Assembly: GCA_018268695.1 (NCBI GenBank)
Contig: JAFDWD010000132.1
Span: 1-28,216 of the forward strand
DNA length: 28,216 bases
DNA from: Actinomycetota bacterium
GTDB taxonomy: Bacteria; Actinomycetota; Thermoleophilia; Solirubrobacterales; 70-9
Direction of reading: 5' to 3'
Shown here: in pieces, positions 1-8,130 of the stretch
Layout: each line of letters begins with the position of its first letter
How positions within the stretch are numbered: position 1 is the stretch's first letter
Position numbers and translations under genes: made by a program
The notes under the pieces: generated by a model
Told to the model about the DNA's origin: nothing
Databases searched by the model: none
What the model saw: only the letters and a program-made list of their open reading frames with translations

Positions 1-569
1 CCGTGGAGCGCGTTCAGCACCATCAGCGGGATCAGCTTCTCCGGGTACTGGCGCGGGCCGTAGTTGTTGGAGCCGCGGACGATCGAGGCGTCGAGGTTGT
101 AGGTATGGACGTGGGCGCCGACCAGGAGGTCGCCCGCCGCCTTGGTCGCCGAGTAAGGCGAGGAGGGATCGAGCGGCGAGGTCTCGGTGAAGGAGCCGGA
201 GTCGATCGAGCCGTAGACCTCGTCGGTGGAGACCTGGACGTAGCGCTCGACGCCGAGCTCACGGACCGCGTCGAGCAGCGTGCCGGTGCCGATCACGTGG
301 GTGCGGGCGAACGCGTCCTGGTCATCGATCGAGCGGTCGACGTGGGACTCGGCGGCGAAGTTGATCACCGCGTCGACGCCCTGCATCGCTTCGCGGACGA
401 CCTTCGGGTCCTCGATCGCGCCCTCGATCAGCTGCGTGCCCTCGGGCAGGTTCTCCGGGCGGCCGGCGTAGGTCAGCTTGTCGAGCACGACGATGTCGTG
501 CTCCTCACCCGCGATGCGGACGTAGGTGGAGCCGATGAATCCGGCGGCGCCGGTGACCAGAAGCTTCAT
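1..569 (-). CDS. rfbB: dTDP-glucose 4,6-dehydratase RfbB (RmlB), C-terminal part beyond the window
   Basis: Second enzyme of dTDP-L-rhamnose synthesis, converting dTDP-glucose to dTDP-4-keto-6-deoxyglucose in the cytoplasm. The first 189 codons are visible and no stop is reached before the left edge. The N-terminus carries the Rossmann glycine motif TGAAGFIG (residues 6-13). STDEVYG (114-120) holds the catalytic Thr-Asp-Glu, and the SDR pair is Y139-xxx-K143 in SPYSATK. GSNNYGPRQYPEKL (167-180) is characteristic of RmlB. The ATG at 569 is preceded by a strong GGAGG about 6 bases upstream, and it lies 26 bases after the rfbD stop, so it is the last visible gene of rfbA-rfbD-rfbB. Family assignment is near certain; only the 3' part is missing. 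Confidence 0.95.
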   Translation of the reverse strand, partial: MKLLVTGAAGFIGSTYVRIAGEEHDIVVLDKLTYAGRPENLPEGTQLIEGAIEDPKVVREAMQGVDAVINFAAESHVDRSIDDQDAFARTHVIGTGTLLDAVRELGVERYVQVSTDEVYGSIDSGSFTETSPLDPSSPYSATKAAGDLLVGAHVHTYNLDASIVRGSNNYGPRQYPEKLIPLMVLNALH

Positions 570-595
570 GTGGGTTCCTCCGTCGCTATAACGGT

Positions 596-1441
596 CTAGT
601 TCGTCTCGGTCTCGCGCTGGGCGAGGTACCCGGCGAGGCCATCCTGCCAGGACGGCAGCCGGATCGCATGCTCACGCTGGCTCTGCAGCGCGGAGAACGC
701 CGGGCGCGGCGCCGGTCGGCCGAGCATCTCCGTGGTGCCCGAGAGCACTTTCGTTTCGGTCTTCGCCTGCTCGAAGATCTCGCGGGCGAATTCGTACCAG
801 GAGCACTGGCCCGCCGCGGCCATGTGGTGGATGCCGTACTCGATCCCCTCGATCAATCGGGTGAGGCCGTAGGCGAGGTGCCAGGTGTAGGTCGGCGAGG
901 TGACCTGGTCGCGGACCACGAGCACCTCGTTGGTCGACTCGGCGAGGCGCAGCATCGTGTCGACGAAGTTGCCGCCGTTGATGCCGAAGAGCCCTGCCGA
1001 GCGGACGATGAAGTGGCGTTTGTTGGCGGCCGCGGTGGCCTCCTCGCCGGCGAGCTTGGTGCGCCCGTAGGCCGACTGCGGCGCGGGCTGGTCGGACTCC
1101 ACGTAGGGCGAGCCCTTCTGCCCGTCGAAGACGTAATCGGTGGAGACGAAGACGACCGCGGCGTCGACCTCCTTCGCGCCCGCGGCGACGTTCCCCGCGC
1201 CGGTCCCGTTCACGGCGAAGGCGGCATCCTCGGCGGTCTCGGCCCCGTCCACGTCGGTCCAGGCGGTGCAGTTGATGACCATGTCGGGACGCTCCAGATC
1301 CATCCGCCGCCGCACCTGGTCGGCGTCCGTCACGTCCATCTCGGCGCGGCCGAACCCGACCACGTCGTGCCCCGCGTTCCCCGCGGCGAGCACCATGTCG
1401 CGCCCCAGCATCCCCTGGGCGCCCGCCACCAGAACCTTCAT
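596..1441 (-). CDS. rfbD: dTDP-4-dehydrorhamnose reductase RfbD (RmlD)
   Basis: Final NAD(P)H-dependent step of dTDP-L-rhamnose synthesis. The 281-residue length is normal for the family. The N-terminal nucleotide-binding motif GAQGMLG is at residues 7-13. VSTDYVFDG (99-107) provides the catalytic Thr-Asp, and YGRTK provides Y125 and K129. The start ATG lies 10 bases after the rfbA stop with a purine-rich AGGG just upstream, consistent with translational coupling. There is no fused RfbC (3,5-epimerase) domain, and no rfbC is seen nearby, so the epimerase must be encoded beyond the left edge or elsewhere. Confidence 0.95.
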   Translation of the reverse strand: MKVLVAGAQGMLGRDMVLAAGNAGHDVVGFGRAEMDVTDADQVRRRMDLERPDMVINCTAWTDVDGAETAEDAAFAVNGTGAGNVAAGAKEVDAAVVFVSTDYVFDGQKGSPYVESDQPAPQSAYGRTKLAGEEATAAANKRHFIVRSAGLFGINGGNFVDTMLRLAESTNEVLVVRDQVTSPTYTWHLAYGLTRLIEGIEYGIHHMAAAGQCSWYEFAREIFEQAKTETKVLSGTTEMLGRPAPRPAFSALQSQREHAIRLPSWQDGLAGYLAQRETETN

Positions 1442-1451
1442 CGCCCTGCCG

Positions 1452-2531
1452 TCACTGCATCTCGATGATCGAGTTGTCGCCGACCAACAGACGGAGGGTT
1501 TTCGGGAGGCCTTCGCTGCGGGTCAGTTTGACGTTGCGGCCCAGGAGGCTTGCCTCCATGCGGGTGCCAAGATCCTCAACCGTCGAGTTGGACAGGACGA
1601 TCGAATGCTCGACCTCGCAGCGACGCACCGCGACATCGTCGCCGATCGAGGTGTAGGGGCCGATGAAGGCGTCTTCGACGACGGCGCCGGGGCCGATCAC
1701 GGCGGGGCCGCGAACGATCGAGCGGACGATCTTCGCGCCCGGGGAGACGACGACGCGGCCTTCGACCCGGGAGTCCTCGTCGACCTCGCCGTCGATCGAC
1801 TCCTCGATCTCCTCGAGCACCAGGCGGTTGGCCTCGAGCATGTCGGCGAGCTGGCCGGTGTCCTTCCACCAGCCGCGCACCACCTCTGACTGCACGCGGC
1901 GCCCGTCGTCGATCAGCGTCTGGATCGCCTCGGTGATCTCGAGCTCGCCGCGCCAGGAGGGCTCGAGGCGGCGGGCGGCGTCGAAGATCAGCGGGCTGAA
2001 GAGGTAGACGCCGACCAAGGCCAGGTTCGAAGGCGGGTCTTTGGGCTTCTCGATCAGGCGCAGGATGCCGCCCTCGGGCGTGAGCTCGGCGACGCCGTAA
2101 GACTGCGGGTCGTCGACAGGGGTCAGCAGGATCAGCGCGTCCGGATCGTCTTCGGCGAAGGTCGAGACCAGGCCGCGCAGACCGTGGCTCAGCAGGTTGT
2201 CGCCGAGGTACATCACAAATGGCGAGTTGCCGATGAAGTCCTCGGCGGTCAGCACCGCGTGGGCCAGGCCGGCCGGTTTGTCCTGCTCGATGTAGGTGAT
2301 CTTCGCGCCGAACTGCGAGCCGTCGCCCGCCGCCTCGCGGATCTCTCCACCGGTCTCCGGCGCGATGATGATCCCGATCTCCTTCACCCCGGCGTCGACC
2401 AGCGCCTCGATCCCGTAGAAGAGCACGGGTTTGTTCGCCACCGGCACCAATTGCTTGGCGGAGGTATGCGTGATCGGGCGCAGGCGGGTGCCGGCGCCGC
2501 CGGAGAGGATCAGACCCTTCAGAGGCTCCAT
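1452..2531 (-). CDS. rfbA: Glucose-1-phosphate thymidylyltransferase, long StrD/RmlA type
   Basis: Makes dTDP-glucose from dTTP and glucose-1-phosphate, the entry step of the dTDP-rhamnose pathway. The nucleotidyltransferase signature GGAGTRLRPI is at residues 11-20, and the metal-site motif LGDN at 109-112. At 359 residues it is longer than the roughly 290-residue enterobacterial RmlA. The extra C-terminal part reads as a left-handed beta-helix (repeated hydrophobic short strands such as SIVRGPAVIGPGAVVEDAFI), as in actinomycete StrD. It is the first gene of the minus-strand rfbA-rfbD-rfbB operon. A TAGACA/TAGGGT promoter-like pair lies directly upstream, giving a very short leader. Confidence 0.93.
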   Translation of the reverse strand: MEPLKGLILSGGAGTRLRPITHTSAKQLVPVANKPVLFYGIEALVDAGVKEIGIIIAPETGGEIREAAGDGSQFGAKITYIEQDKPAGLAHAVLTAEDFIGNSPFVMYLGDNLLSHGLRGLVSTFAEDDPDALILLTPVDDPQSYGVAELTPEGGILRLIEKPKDPPSNLALVGVYLFSPLIFDAARRLEPSWRGELEITEAIQTLIDDGRRVQSEVVRGWWKDTGQLADMLEANRLVLEEIEESIDGEVDEDSRVEGRVVVSPGAKIVRSIVRGPAVIGPGAVVEDAFIGPYTSIGDDVAVRRCEVEHSIVLSNSTVEDLGTRMEASLLGRNVKLTRSEGLPKTLRLLVGDNSIIEMQ

Positions 2532-2542
2532 CAGACGGTGGA

Positions 2543-2572
2543 ACCCTACTTACCCAGGAACGATGCTGTCTA
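2543..2572 (-). promoter_or_regulatory. Candidate promoter of the rfbA-rfbD-rfbB operon
   Basis: Reading the minus strand, TAGACA (2572-2567, five of six matches to TTGACA) is followed 18 bases later by TAGGGT (2548-2543), and the rfbA ATG begins 11 bases further on. It fills the 50-base gap between the stop of the membrane-protein gene and rfbA. Part of it is shared with the region upstream of the gene at 4231-5961 (see findings). Confidence 0.5.
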
Positions 2573-2581
2573 GGCGTCCGA

Positions 2582-4234
2582 TCACCCGCTGCAGACCTGG
2601 ACCTGGCGGCTCGACACCACATGCAGGATCCAGGGCCGGGACGATTCGTCGGCGGGGATGTGCAGCGCCATCACCGATTCGGACGGGATCGCGGCCAGGG
2701 AGATCGGGAATTCACCGACTTCAGAGAACCGCCGCAGTTGCGGCTGCGCTTCCGTCCCGGCGGGCACCTCGATCCGAACTTCTTCGCCGGTGAGCGGCAC
2801 TTCTGACGAACCGGTCGCGCCACCCGCCGCGGTACAGCCCTGTCCGTTGCCGGTCACGCCGACTTCCGTCGCCGAAGTGATCGGCAGCGCGTGCGAAAGC
2901 AGGATGTCCGCCTGCCGCCGCCCCTGCGGTTGGGCCGTTTCCAGTTCGGCCTGCGAGTAGGCGGGGGTGCCGAATTCGTCGACTGCTTCGAAGTACTTGC
3001 CCGCGACGATGTTGACCAGCGCGCCGGTGCCGGTGACTTCCGGCGGGAAGGCGAAGTTCGGGATCACGGTGGGGCGCGCGATTTCCAGGGCGGCGGTGTC
3101 GGAGCGGGTCAGGATCGTTTCGTTGGCGAGATAATCGCGACCCTTGTGGAGCACCGCGAGGTTCGGCGCGATCGCCAAGGCGGTGAGGACGGCGCCGACG
3201 ACGAGCCAACGCTTGCTGATCCGGGTGCCCCGCAGCAGCGCCGCGATCAGCAGCAGGATCAGGATCGCACTGATGTACTGGTAGCGGCTGACGTCCGCGT
3301 CCCGACCGGGGATGAAGTTGAAGGCGGTGAGGAACCAGTTGAAGACCGCCGCCACGGCGATCGGCCAGACCGCCGGGTCGACCGTTTTGCGCTTGCGGAT
3401 GAGGAAGGCGAAGCCGACGACGAGCGCGACGAGGAAGATCCGTCCCCAGGTCGGTTCGACCACGAACGAGGAGGGGTTGGTGCCGAGGCCGGTGAGGGCG
3501 CCGATGCCGACCGACGCCGCTTCCATCACGTAGGTCGGTGAGGAGGCGATGTTCTGGATCGTCAGGTGGGTTTCGGCGTTGTGACCCCAGCCGATCCACC
3601 AGAGCCCGTAGAGCACGATCGGGATCACGACGACGAAGGCTCGCGGGCGCCAGGTGGCGCGCGGGCCGATCAGGATCGACGTGATGCCCGCCACGGCGAA
3701 GGCGATGCCGAGGCTGGAGAAGCCGAAGCAGAGGAGCAGCGAGACGCAGGCGACGATGTCGGCGCGCCGGGTGCGTTCCTCCAGCGCCAGGATCATCAGC
3801 AGGCCGAAGAACATCGAGCCGACGTAGGAGATCTCGAAGGTCCACAGCAGGACTTCGAAGGCCGGGCCGAGGAAGAGGACCAGAGCAGCCGCGAAGAGGC
3901 CGGGCCAGGGACCGATCCGCCGCCGCACATACTCGAAGATGAGCGCCGCGGTCGCCAGGCAGAAGATCGTCAGCAGGACGTATTCGGGCATCGCCGAGGT
4001 CATCCCGAAGACCCGTAGGAAGAGCTGGGTGATCAGCACCGGAATGACCACGATGTGCTCGTTGTGGGGTTCGAAGACGGCGTCCGCCGTGAGGTGACGA
4101 CGGTTGATCAGGAACTCCCAGGTGTCGGCGAAGAAGGTGAGGTGGCGGACCAGGACCAGCGTCACCACGGCCGCCACGACCATCGCCGCGACCAACAGGA
4201 TCTGCGGCGCGTTGCGGGCGAAGCGGGCGTTCAC
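2582..4234 (-). CDS. Polytopic membrane protein, probable GT-C-type glycosyltransferase
   Basis: A 550-residue integral membrane protein. A first transmembrane helix (about residues 9-29) is followed by an acidic loop with FFADTWEFL and then EPHNEHIVVIPV. About ten further hydrophobic segments follow, to roughly residue 360. The last about 190 residues are a non-membrane domain, probably outside. An acidic first extracytoplasmic loop followed by many helices fits GT-C enzymes that use polyprenyl-phosphate sugars, but I see no motif that fixes the substrate. The open frame runs far upstream in another gene's shadow. I chose the GTG at 4234 because it overlaps the upstream stop by four bases (GTGA), the usual sign of translational coupling. 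A polymerase or ligase role is an alternative. Confidence 0.7.
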   Translation of the reverse strand: MNARFARNAPQILLVAAMVVAAVVTLVLVRHLTFFADTWEFLINRRHLTADAVFEPHNEHIVVIPVLITQLFLRVFGMTSAMPEYVLLTIFCLATAALIFEYVRRRIGPWPGLFAAALVLFLGPAFEVLLWTFEISYVGSMFFGLLMILALEERTRRADIVACVSLLLCFGFSSLGIAFAVAGITSILIGPRATWRPRAFVVVIPIVLYGLWWIGWGHNAETHLTIQNIASSPTYVMEAASVGIGALTGLGTNPSSFVVEPTWGRIFLVALVVGFAFLIRKRKTVDPAVWPIAVAAVFNWFLTAFNFIPGRDADVSRYQYISAILILLLIAALLRGTRISKRWLVVGAVLTALAIAPNLAVLHKGRDYLANETILTRSDTAALEIARPTVIPNFAFPPEVTGTGALVNIVAGKYFEAVDEFGTPAYSQAELETAQPQGRRQADILLSHALPITSATEVGVTGNGQGCTAAGGATGSSEVPLTGEEVRIEVPAGTEAQPQLRRFSEVGEFPISLAAIPSESVMALHIPADESSRPWILHVVSSRQVQVCSG

Positions 4235-5961
4235 GGCGCGGGAGTGTATTCGCCGTCCCCGACCGTGCCGGGGGCGCGCCAGGCCGTCCAGAGGAAGCCG
4301 ACCAGGGCGATCGCGGCGGCCACGGCGGCGACCGTGGAGAAGGCGCTGCCTTCCGGCGGCTTCAGCGCCGGCACGTAGAGGGCGAGGACGAAGAGCGAAT
4401 TGACGCCGACCAGGCCCATCGCGAACGGCGGCCAGGCGGCGTAGGCCGCGGCCACGCAGGCGCAGATCCCCAGCAGCGGCAGCGCCAGCGTGCCCTGGTG
4501 GATGATCGCCACCGAGTTCGAGTTGCCGAACATGACCAGGCCCCAGAAGACCATCGGCACCAGCGCCAGGAGGCCGATGGAGAGGGCGAAGCGCCACTCC
4601 GGCGGACGCGGGCCGGCCCGCTCGCTCGCGGTGCGCTCGCGCAGCGCCCGCACTCCCATCGCCAACGGGCCGAGCAGCAGCAGGCCGATGCAGGGCAGCA
4701 GCGCGAGGAACCGCACCCAGCGCAGGTCTTCCACCGTGCGGGCGAGGTCTCCGGACGATTCGGGGCCCTGCATTTCTTCGGTGATCGCCCGGATCTCCCC
4801 CACCCCCGCGATCGCCTCGGCGTTTTCCAGCTTGTTGTGGAGCGTGCCGCCGATCCCTTCTTCGCGGTAGCCGTCGACGATCGTCGACAGCACGCCCTTG
4901 TCGGTGATTTCCGCGACGCCGCCGAGCTGCCACTTGACCAGCCGGTTGCCGGGCGGGTCGGCCCAGTGCTGGTAGGCCTGCCAGGGCGCGTAGAGGATGA
5001 AGGCCGAGGCGACCGCGACGCCGAGCCAGCGCCAGTCCGGCAGCCCGCGGAAGGCGGCGAAGGCGAACAGCGGGATGAGCAGGAAGGCACTGCCGCCGTG
5101 GGCGAGCATCCCGAGCGCGCAGAGCGCCGCGAAGAGCACCGCCGCGCGTGGGTCGCGCACCCACCGCTTCCACTCCGGGGAGAAGACCATCGCCGCCGCC
5201 GCGAGCACGAACGCGGCCGCGATCAGCTTCGGCCAGACGTAGAAGCCGTGGACGATCGCAACGTCGGAGAGCGTCGCCGCGATCATGATCAGGGCGCGGG
5301 AACGGCGGCCGAGCGCGGTCGCCCGCAGGAGCGCCCAGGCGCCGAAGATCCAGAGCTGCTGCAGGGCGACGCCGAGCATCTCGTAGTGGGTCGAGGTGTG
5401 GTCCCAACCGAAGGGCCGGACCTGGAGGATGTAGCCGATCTGCAGCGGCGGACGGTCGCTGGCGATCCAGGTGCTGACTTCCGGCGGCGTGCCATGGTGG
5501 CCGTGCGCCCAGTACCAGTCGCTGAAGGTCTCCGGCAGCACGTTGTCGTTCGGCAGGCCGTGGCTGAAGCGGCCGCCGGCCAGGGTCATCGCGTCCCCGC
5601 CCCAGCCGTGCATGTAGCCGAGGTAGACGAGGAAGTAGCTCGCCAGCGCCCAGAGGGCCAGCGGCGTCGCCAGTTCGCGCATCTCGGCCCGCCCCTTACC
5701 GCCGAGCCAGAGCGCGACCAACCCCGCGGCAGCGCCGAGCTCGATCAGGAAGGCGAGCGTCTTGCCGACCTCCGGCGAGGCGTAGAAGCCCCAGAAGACG
5801 AGCATCGCCGCGGCGCCCGAAGCGACCAGGGCGACCGCGATCAGGAGGACCTGCGAGCGCATCCCCAGCGAGGCGGCGAACCAGGCCGCAGCGATCGCGG
5901 GCAGCGCGAGCAGGACCAGCTCCTGCAGGAGGATCAGGCCGATCTCGAGGTTGAGGCTCAC
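4231..5961 (-). CDS. Polytopic membrane protein, probable GT-C/GT39-like glycosyltransferase
   Basis: A 576-residue protein with about twelve hydrophobic segments. Between an early helix and the next lies a long loop containing GGDAM and, about 40 residues later, ASDRPPLQIGY. The latter resembles the (D)RPPL motif seen after the first loop of GT39/PMT-like enzymes. This suggests transfer of a sugar from a polyprenyl phosphate donor outside the membrane, but the acceptor is unknown. The start is GTG at 5961, with a TAGGGT box about 54 bases upstream. It is co-transcribed and overlapping (GTGA) with the membrane protein at 2582-4234, so the two may act together or sequentially. It is divergent from the coiled-coil and GT2 genes. 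Confidence 0.7.
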   Translation of the reverse strand: MSLNLEIGLILLQELVLLALPAIAAAWFAASLGMRSQVLLIAVALVASGAAAMLVFWGFYASPEVGKTLAFLIELGAAAGLVALWLGGKGRAEMRELATPLALWALASYFLVYLGYMHGWGGDAMTLAGGRFSHGLPNDNVLPETFSDWYWAHGHHGTPPEVSTWIASDRPPLQIGYILQVRPFGWDHTSTHYEMLGVALQQLWIFGAWALLRATALGRRSRALIMIAATLSDVAIVHGFYVWPKLIAAAFVLAAAAMVFSPEWKRWVRDPRAAVLFAALCALGMLAHGGSAFLLIPLFAFAAFRGLPDWRWLGVAVASAFILYAPWQAYQHWADPPGNRLVKWQLGGVAEITDKGVLSTIVDGYREEGIGGTLHNKLENAEAIAGVGEIRAITEEMQGPESSGDLARTVEDLRWVRFLALLPCIGLLLLGPLAMGVRALRERTASERAGPRPPEWRFALSIGLLALVPMVFWGLVMFGNSNSVAIIHQGTLALPLLGICACVAAAYAAWPPFAMGLVGVNSLFVLALYVPALKPPEGSAFSTVAAVAAAIALVGFLWTAWRAPGTVGDGEYTPAP

Positions 5962-6039
5962 GCCGCGGGCGGCGGCACGTTCGTTCGCATGGATCCCTGG
6001 CCCATCGAGGCGACAACCCTACCCAGGTACGCTGCGGCC
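5962..6039. promoter_or_regulatory. Divergent promoter region between the membrane-protein operon and the coiled-coil/GT2 operon
   Basis: 78 bases without a gene. On the minus strand TAGGGT (6021-6016) is a -10 candidate for the gene starting at 5961. On the plus strand TACGCT (6028-6033) ends six bases before the GTG at 6040, which would give a leaderless transcript. The segment 6015-6035 matches 2542-2566 upstream of rfbA at 19 of 21 aligned positions, apart from a four-base gap. The -35 elements are weak. Confidence 0.45.
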
Positions 6040-6246
6040 GTGGCCGACACCGACCGCACCCCCGACGCCGACGCGGCGACCGCCGAGCGGGTGGCCGAGC
6101 TGACGGCCGAAGTTGCGGCGCTGAAGGCCCAGGTCGCCCGCCTCGAAGCCGCCGCGCGCGAGCTTGAGCGCGTCAAACGCTCCAACAGCTGGCGTGTCAC
6201 CGAGCCGCTGCGGGCTGCCAAAGCGCGGCTCGCCGGGCGTCCCTGA
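6040..6246 (+). CDS. Small coiled-coil protein with an SNSWRxTxPLR motif, next to a GT2
   Basis: A 68-residue protein. After an acidic, disordered start there is one heptad-rich helix of about 30 residues (AERVAELTAEVAALKAQVAR and on), then RSNSWRVTEPLRAAKARLAG. The SxSWRxTxPLR motif is one I know from the ends of coiled coils in bacterial glycosyltransferases that act on surface polysaccharides. Here it stands alone as a separate small protein directly before a GT2 gene, so a scaffold or partner role is likely. GTG at 6040 is chosen because a TACGCT box ends six bases before it; an upstream ATG at 5991 in frame is possible but would lie inside the promoter. The stop is 16 bases before the GT2 start. 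Confidence 0.65.
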   Translation: MADTDRTPDADAATAERVAELTAEVAALKAQVARLEAAARELERVKRSNSWRVTEPLRAAKARLAGRP

Positions 6247-6262
6247 GGAACCGGGTGCGGCG

Positions 6263-7192
6263 GTGAGGACCGCGGTCTACATCCCGAACTTCAACGGCGA
6301 GCGGTGGTTGCCGCGGACCCTCCAGAGCCTCCGTGGGCAGACCGAGCGCCTCGATGTCGTGGTGGTCGACAACGGCTCGACCGACGGCTCGGTGGCGGCC
6401 GTGCGCGCCGACTTCCCGGAGGTGACGCTGCTGGAGCTGGGCGAGAACCTGGGCTTCGGCACGGCGCTGAACCGTGCGGTGGCGGCGTATCCCGCCGACG
6501 GGGTCCTGCTGCTGAACAGCGACGTCGAGTGCGAGCCGAGCTTCTGCACGACACTGACCGGGGCGCTCGGCGAGGACCATGCCATGGCCGCCGGGGTGCT
6601 CCTCCAGGAACGCGAACCGACTCTGATCGACAGTGCCGGCGTGATCGCCGATCGGACCCTGATGGGCTTCGACCACCTACACGGCGAGCCGGCGGCGGCG
6701 GCCGGGGCCGGCCCCGCGCCGCTTGGCCCGACCGGCGGCGCGGCGCTCTACCGCCGCGAGGCCTGGGACGCGGTGGGCGGATTCGACGAGCGCATCTTTC
6801 TCTACTACGAGGACCTCGACCTGGCCCTGCGGATCGCCGCACGCGGCGGACGCTGCACCCTCGCGCCCGACGCCCGCGCGCTACACGCCTACTCGGCGAG
6901 CCTGGGCGCGGCGAGCGGCGCCAAGTACGCCCGCACCGGCTGGAGCCGGGGCTACATGCTGCGCCGCTACGGGGTGATGCGGGACCCGCGGCTCGCGCTG
7001 CGAGCGCTCGCCTGCGAGGGAGCGATCGGCGCCGGCCAGGTGCTCCGTGACCACACCGCCGCCGGCCTGCGCGGTCGCCTGCGCGGCTATCGGGACGGCG
7101 CCGGGCTGCCGCGCCTCGACGCCGGCTCGGCACCCCTTCTCGACCTCAGCGCGCGCGAGGCGCTGGCGTTGCGCCGACATCGGCGTGGTTGA
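6263..7192 (+). CDS. GT2 family glycosyltransferase (rhamnosyltransferase-like)
   Basis: A 309-residue cytoplasmic GT-A fold enzyme. It has the nucleotide-sugar site VVDNGSTDGS (residues 34-43), the DXD-equivalent LNSDVE (84-89), and the acceptor/catalytic-base segment GGFDERIFLYYEDLDLALR with E183-D184. The pattern is that of WbbL-like rhamnosyltransferases, which fits the dTDP-rhamnose genes nearby, but the substrate is not proven. The frame is open further upstream. I chose the GTG at 6263 because the GT2 fold begins immediately after it (VRTAVYIPNFNG) and because it just follows the small coiled-coil gene. The C-terminal 100 residues are Arg/Ala-rich and may touch the membrane. Confidence 0.85.
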   Translation: MRTAVYIPNFNGERWLPRTLQSLRGQTERLDVVVVDNGSTDGSVAAVRADFPEVTLLELGENLGFGTALNRAVAAYPADGVLLLNSDVECEPSFCTTLTGALGEDHAMAAGVLLQEREPTLIDSAGVIADRTLMGFDHLHGEPAAAAGAGPAPLGPTGGAALYRREAWDAVGGFDERIFLYYEDLDLALRIAARGGRCTLAPDARALHAYSASLGAASGAKYARTGWSRGYMLRRYGVMRDPRLALRALACEGAIGAGQVLRDHTAAGLRGRLRGYRDGAGLPRLDAGSAPLLDLSAREALALRRHRRG

Positions 7193-7240
7193 AGGCACGG
7201 CGGGCGCAACCCGTAAGGGAGATGTCGGGAACGTCACGGA

Positions 7241-7271
7241 AGGCCAGGCCCGCGAAGTGCGGGCCTGGCCT
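7241..7271. terminator. Strong hairpin between convergent genes
   Basis: A perfect 13-bp inverted repeat, AGGCCAGGCCCGC / GCGGGCCTGGCCT, with a five-base loop (gaagt). It lies between the GT2 stop at 7192 and the stop of the convergent secreted-protein gene at 7304. There is no T-tract on either side, so it is probably a bidirectional GC-rich terminator or 3'-end stabiliser. The rest of 7193-7303 shows nothing else. Confidence 0.7.
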
Positions 7272-7303
7272 CGCCGGTCGAGATGGCGGGTAGGGCCTTG
7301 GAA

Positions 7304-8077
7304 CTATCCCTTCGGCGTGCAGGGGCGGATGACTTCCGTTTCCGCCTTGGTGCCATCTTCGAATTTGCCGGTGACGTGGACTTTCAACTTGCCGTCTTCG
7401 CACTTGGAGCTGATCGGGTTGTGGCCCGCCACGTTCTTTTTGATTTCGAGATGGAACTTGGTGATCGAACCGCTGCCGCCGACGAGCTGCGGGATCTTGG
7501 CGACGGCGAGGGTGCCGAAGCGACCGTGCTTGTGCTTGGTGATGGTCACCGTGGTGACGATCGCGCCGGATACCGGGTTCGAGAAGTAGGCGTGGACGAA
7601 CATCGTCGCCTTGCCACCCTTTTCGCCACCGCTGAACACGAGGATCTTCGAGTTGACGTCCACCGGATTCTGTTCGGCGAGCGCGATTTCGGCGGTGGCC
7701 TGGCCGGTCCCGATCAGGGCGTCTCCACATGCCTTTTCGGCCGCCACGGTATCGGTGGCCTGCAGTTGGCCCGATCTACAGGTCGGGATGCCCTTCAGGT
7801 GGACTTCGCCGGCCTTGTCCGCTTCGATGAACACTTCGCGGATCGCCGGGGGATGACTGCCGTCCGCCTCCTTGACTTCACCGGCAGCTTTGAAACTGAT
7901 CGGCGTCTGCTTAGTCTTCGACAGCGCCTGCGGACTGAACCCCCCGTTCGCCGTCAGTTCGAGGTTTCCGACTTTGACCGTGACGGGCTTTTCACCGCCC
8001 GCGGCGGTAGCGATCCCGACCACGGACACAACGGCAAGCGCCGCCGCTCCCAGCACCAGCATCGTGTACTTACGCAT
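7304..8077 (-). CDS. Secreted protein of unknown function
   Basis: A 257-residue exported protein. The signal peptide has MRK, a hydrophobic run, then GIATAAGGEKP, with cleavage likely near residue 26. The mature part is beta-rich with four cysteines (PTCRSG, KACGD, SKCEDG and RPCTPKG), enough for two disulfides. The layout (IPTC, then KAC and GTG, then HAYFSNP, then IPQLVGGSGSITKF, then CEDGKL and FEDGT) resembles secreted proteins I remember as numerous in Solirubrobacterales genomes and without known function. The start ATG at 8077 has a GGAGGGG ribosome-binding site three bases away. A three-half-site operator-like structure lies about 55-110 bases upstream. Nothing ties it to the polysaccharide genes except location. 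Confidence 0.75.
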   Translation of the reverse strand: MRKYTMLVLGAAALAVVSVVGIATAAGGEKPVTVKVGNLELTANGGFSPQALSKTKQTPISFKAAGEVKEADGSHPPAIREVFIEADKAGEVHLKGIPTCRSGQLQATDTVAAEKACGDALIGTGQATAEIALAEQNPVDVNSKILVFSGGEKGGKATMFVHAYFSNPVSGAIVTTVTITKHKHGRFGTLAVAKIPQLVGGSGSITKFHLEIKKNVAGHNPISSKCEDGKLKVHVTGKFEDGTKAETEVIRPCTPKG

Positions 8078-8130
8078 CTTCCCCTCCCATTCACTCGGAA
8101 CCGCAGTTCCCTTCTACTTCGGCCACAGTA

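Noticed and set aside
4235..5407. N-terminal extension of the membrane protein ending at 2582.
   Set aside because: The extension overlaps the 4231-5961 gene and reads as Arg/Ala/Gly-rich shadow. The GTG at 4234 overlapping the upstream stop is the better start.
4498..6039. Long plus-strand open frame running into the small coiled-coil protein.
   Set aside because: The part before 6040 is an Arg/Asp/Glu/Gln-rich shadow of the minus-strand membrane protein; only the last 68 residues look like a real protein.
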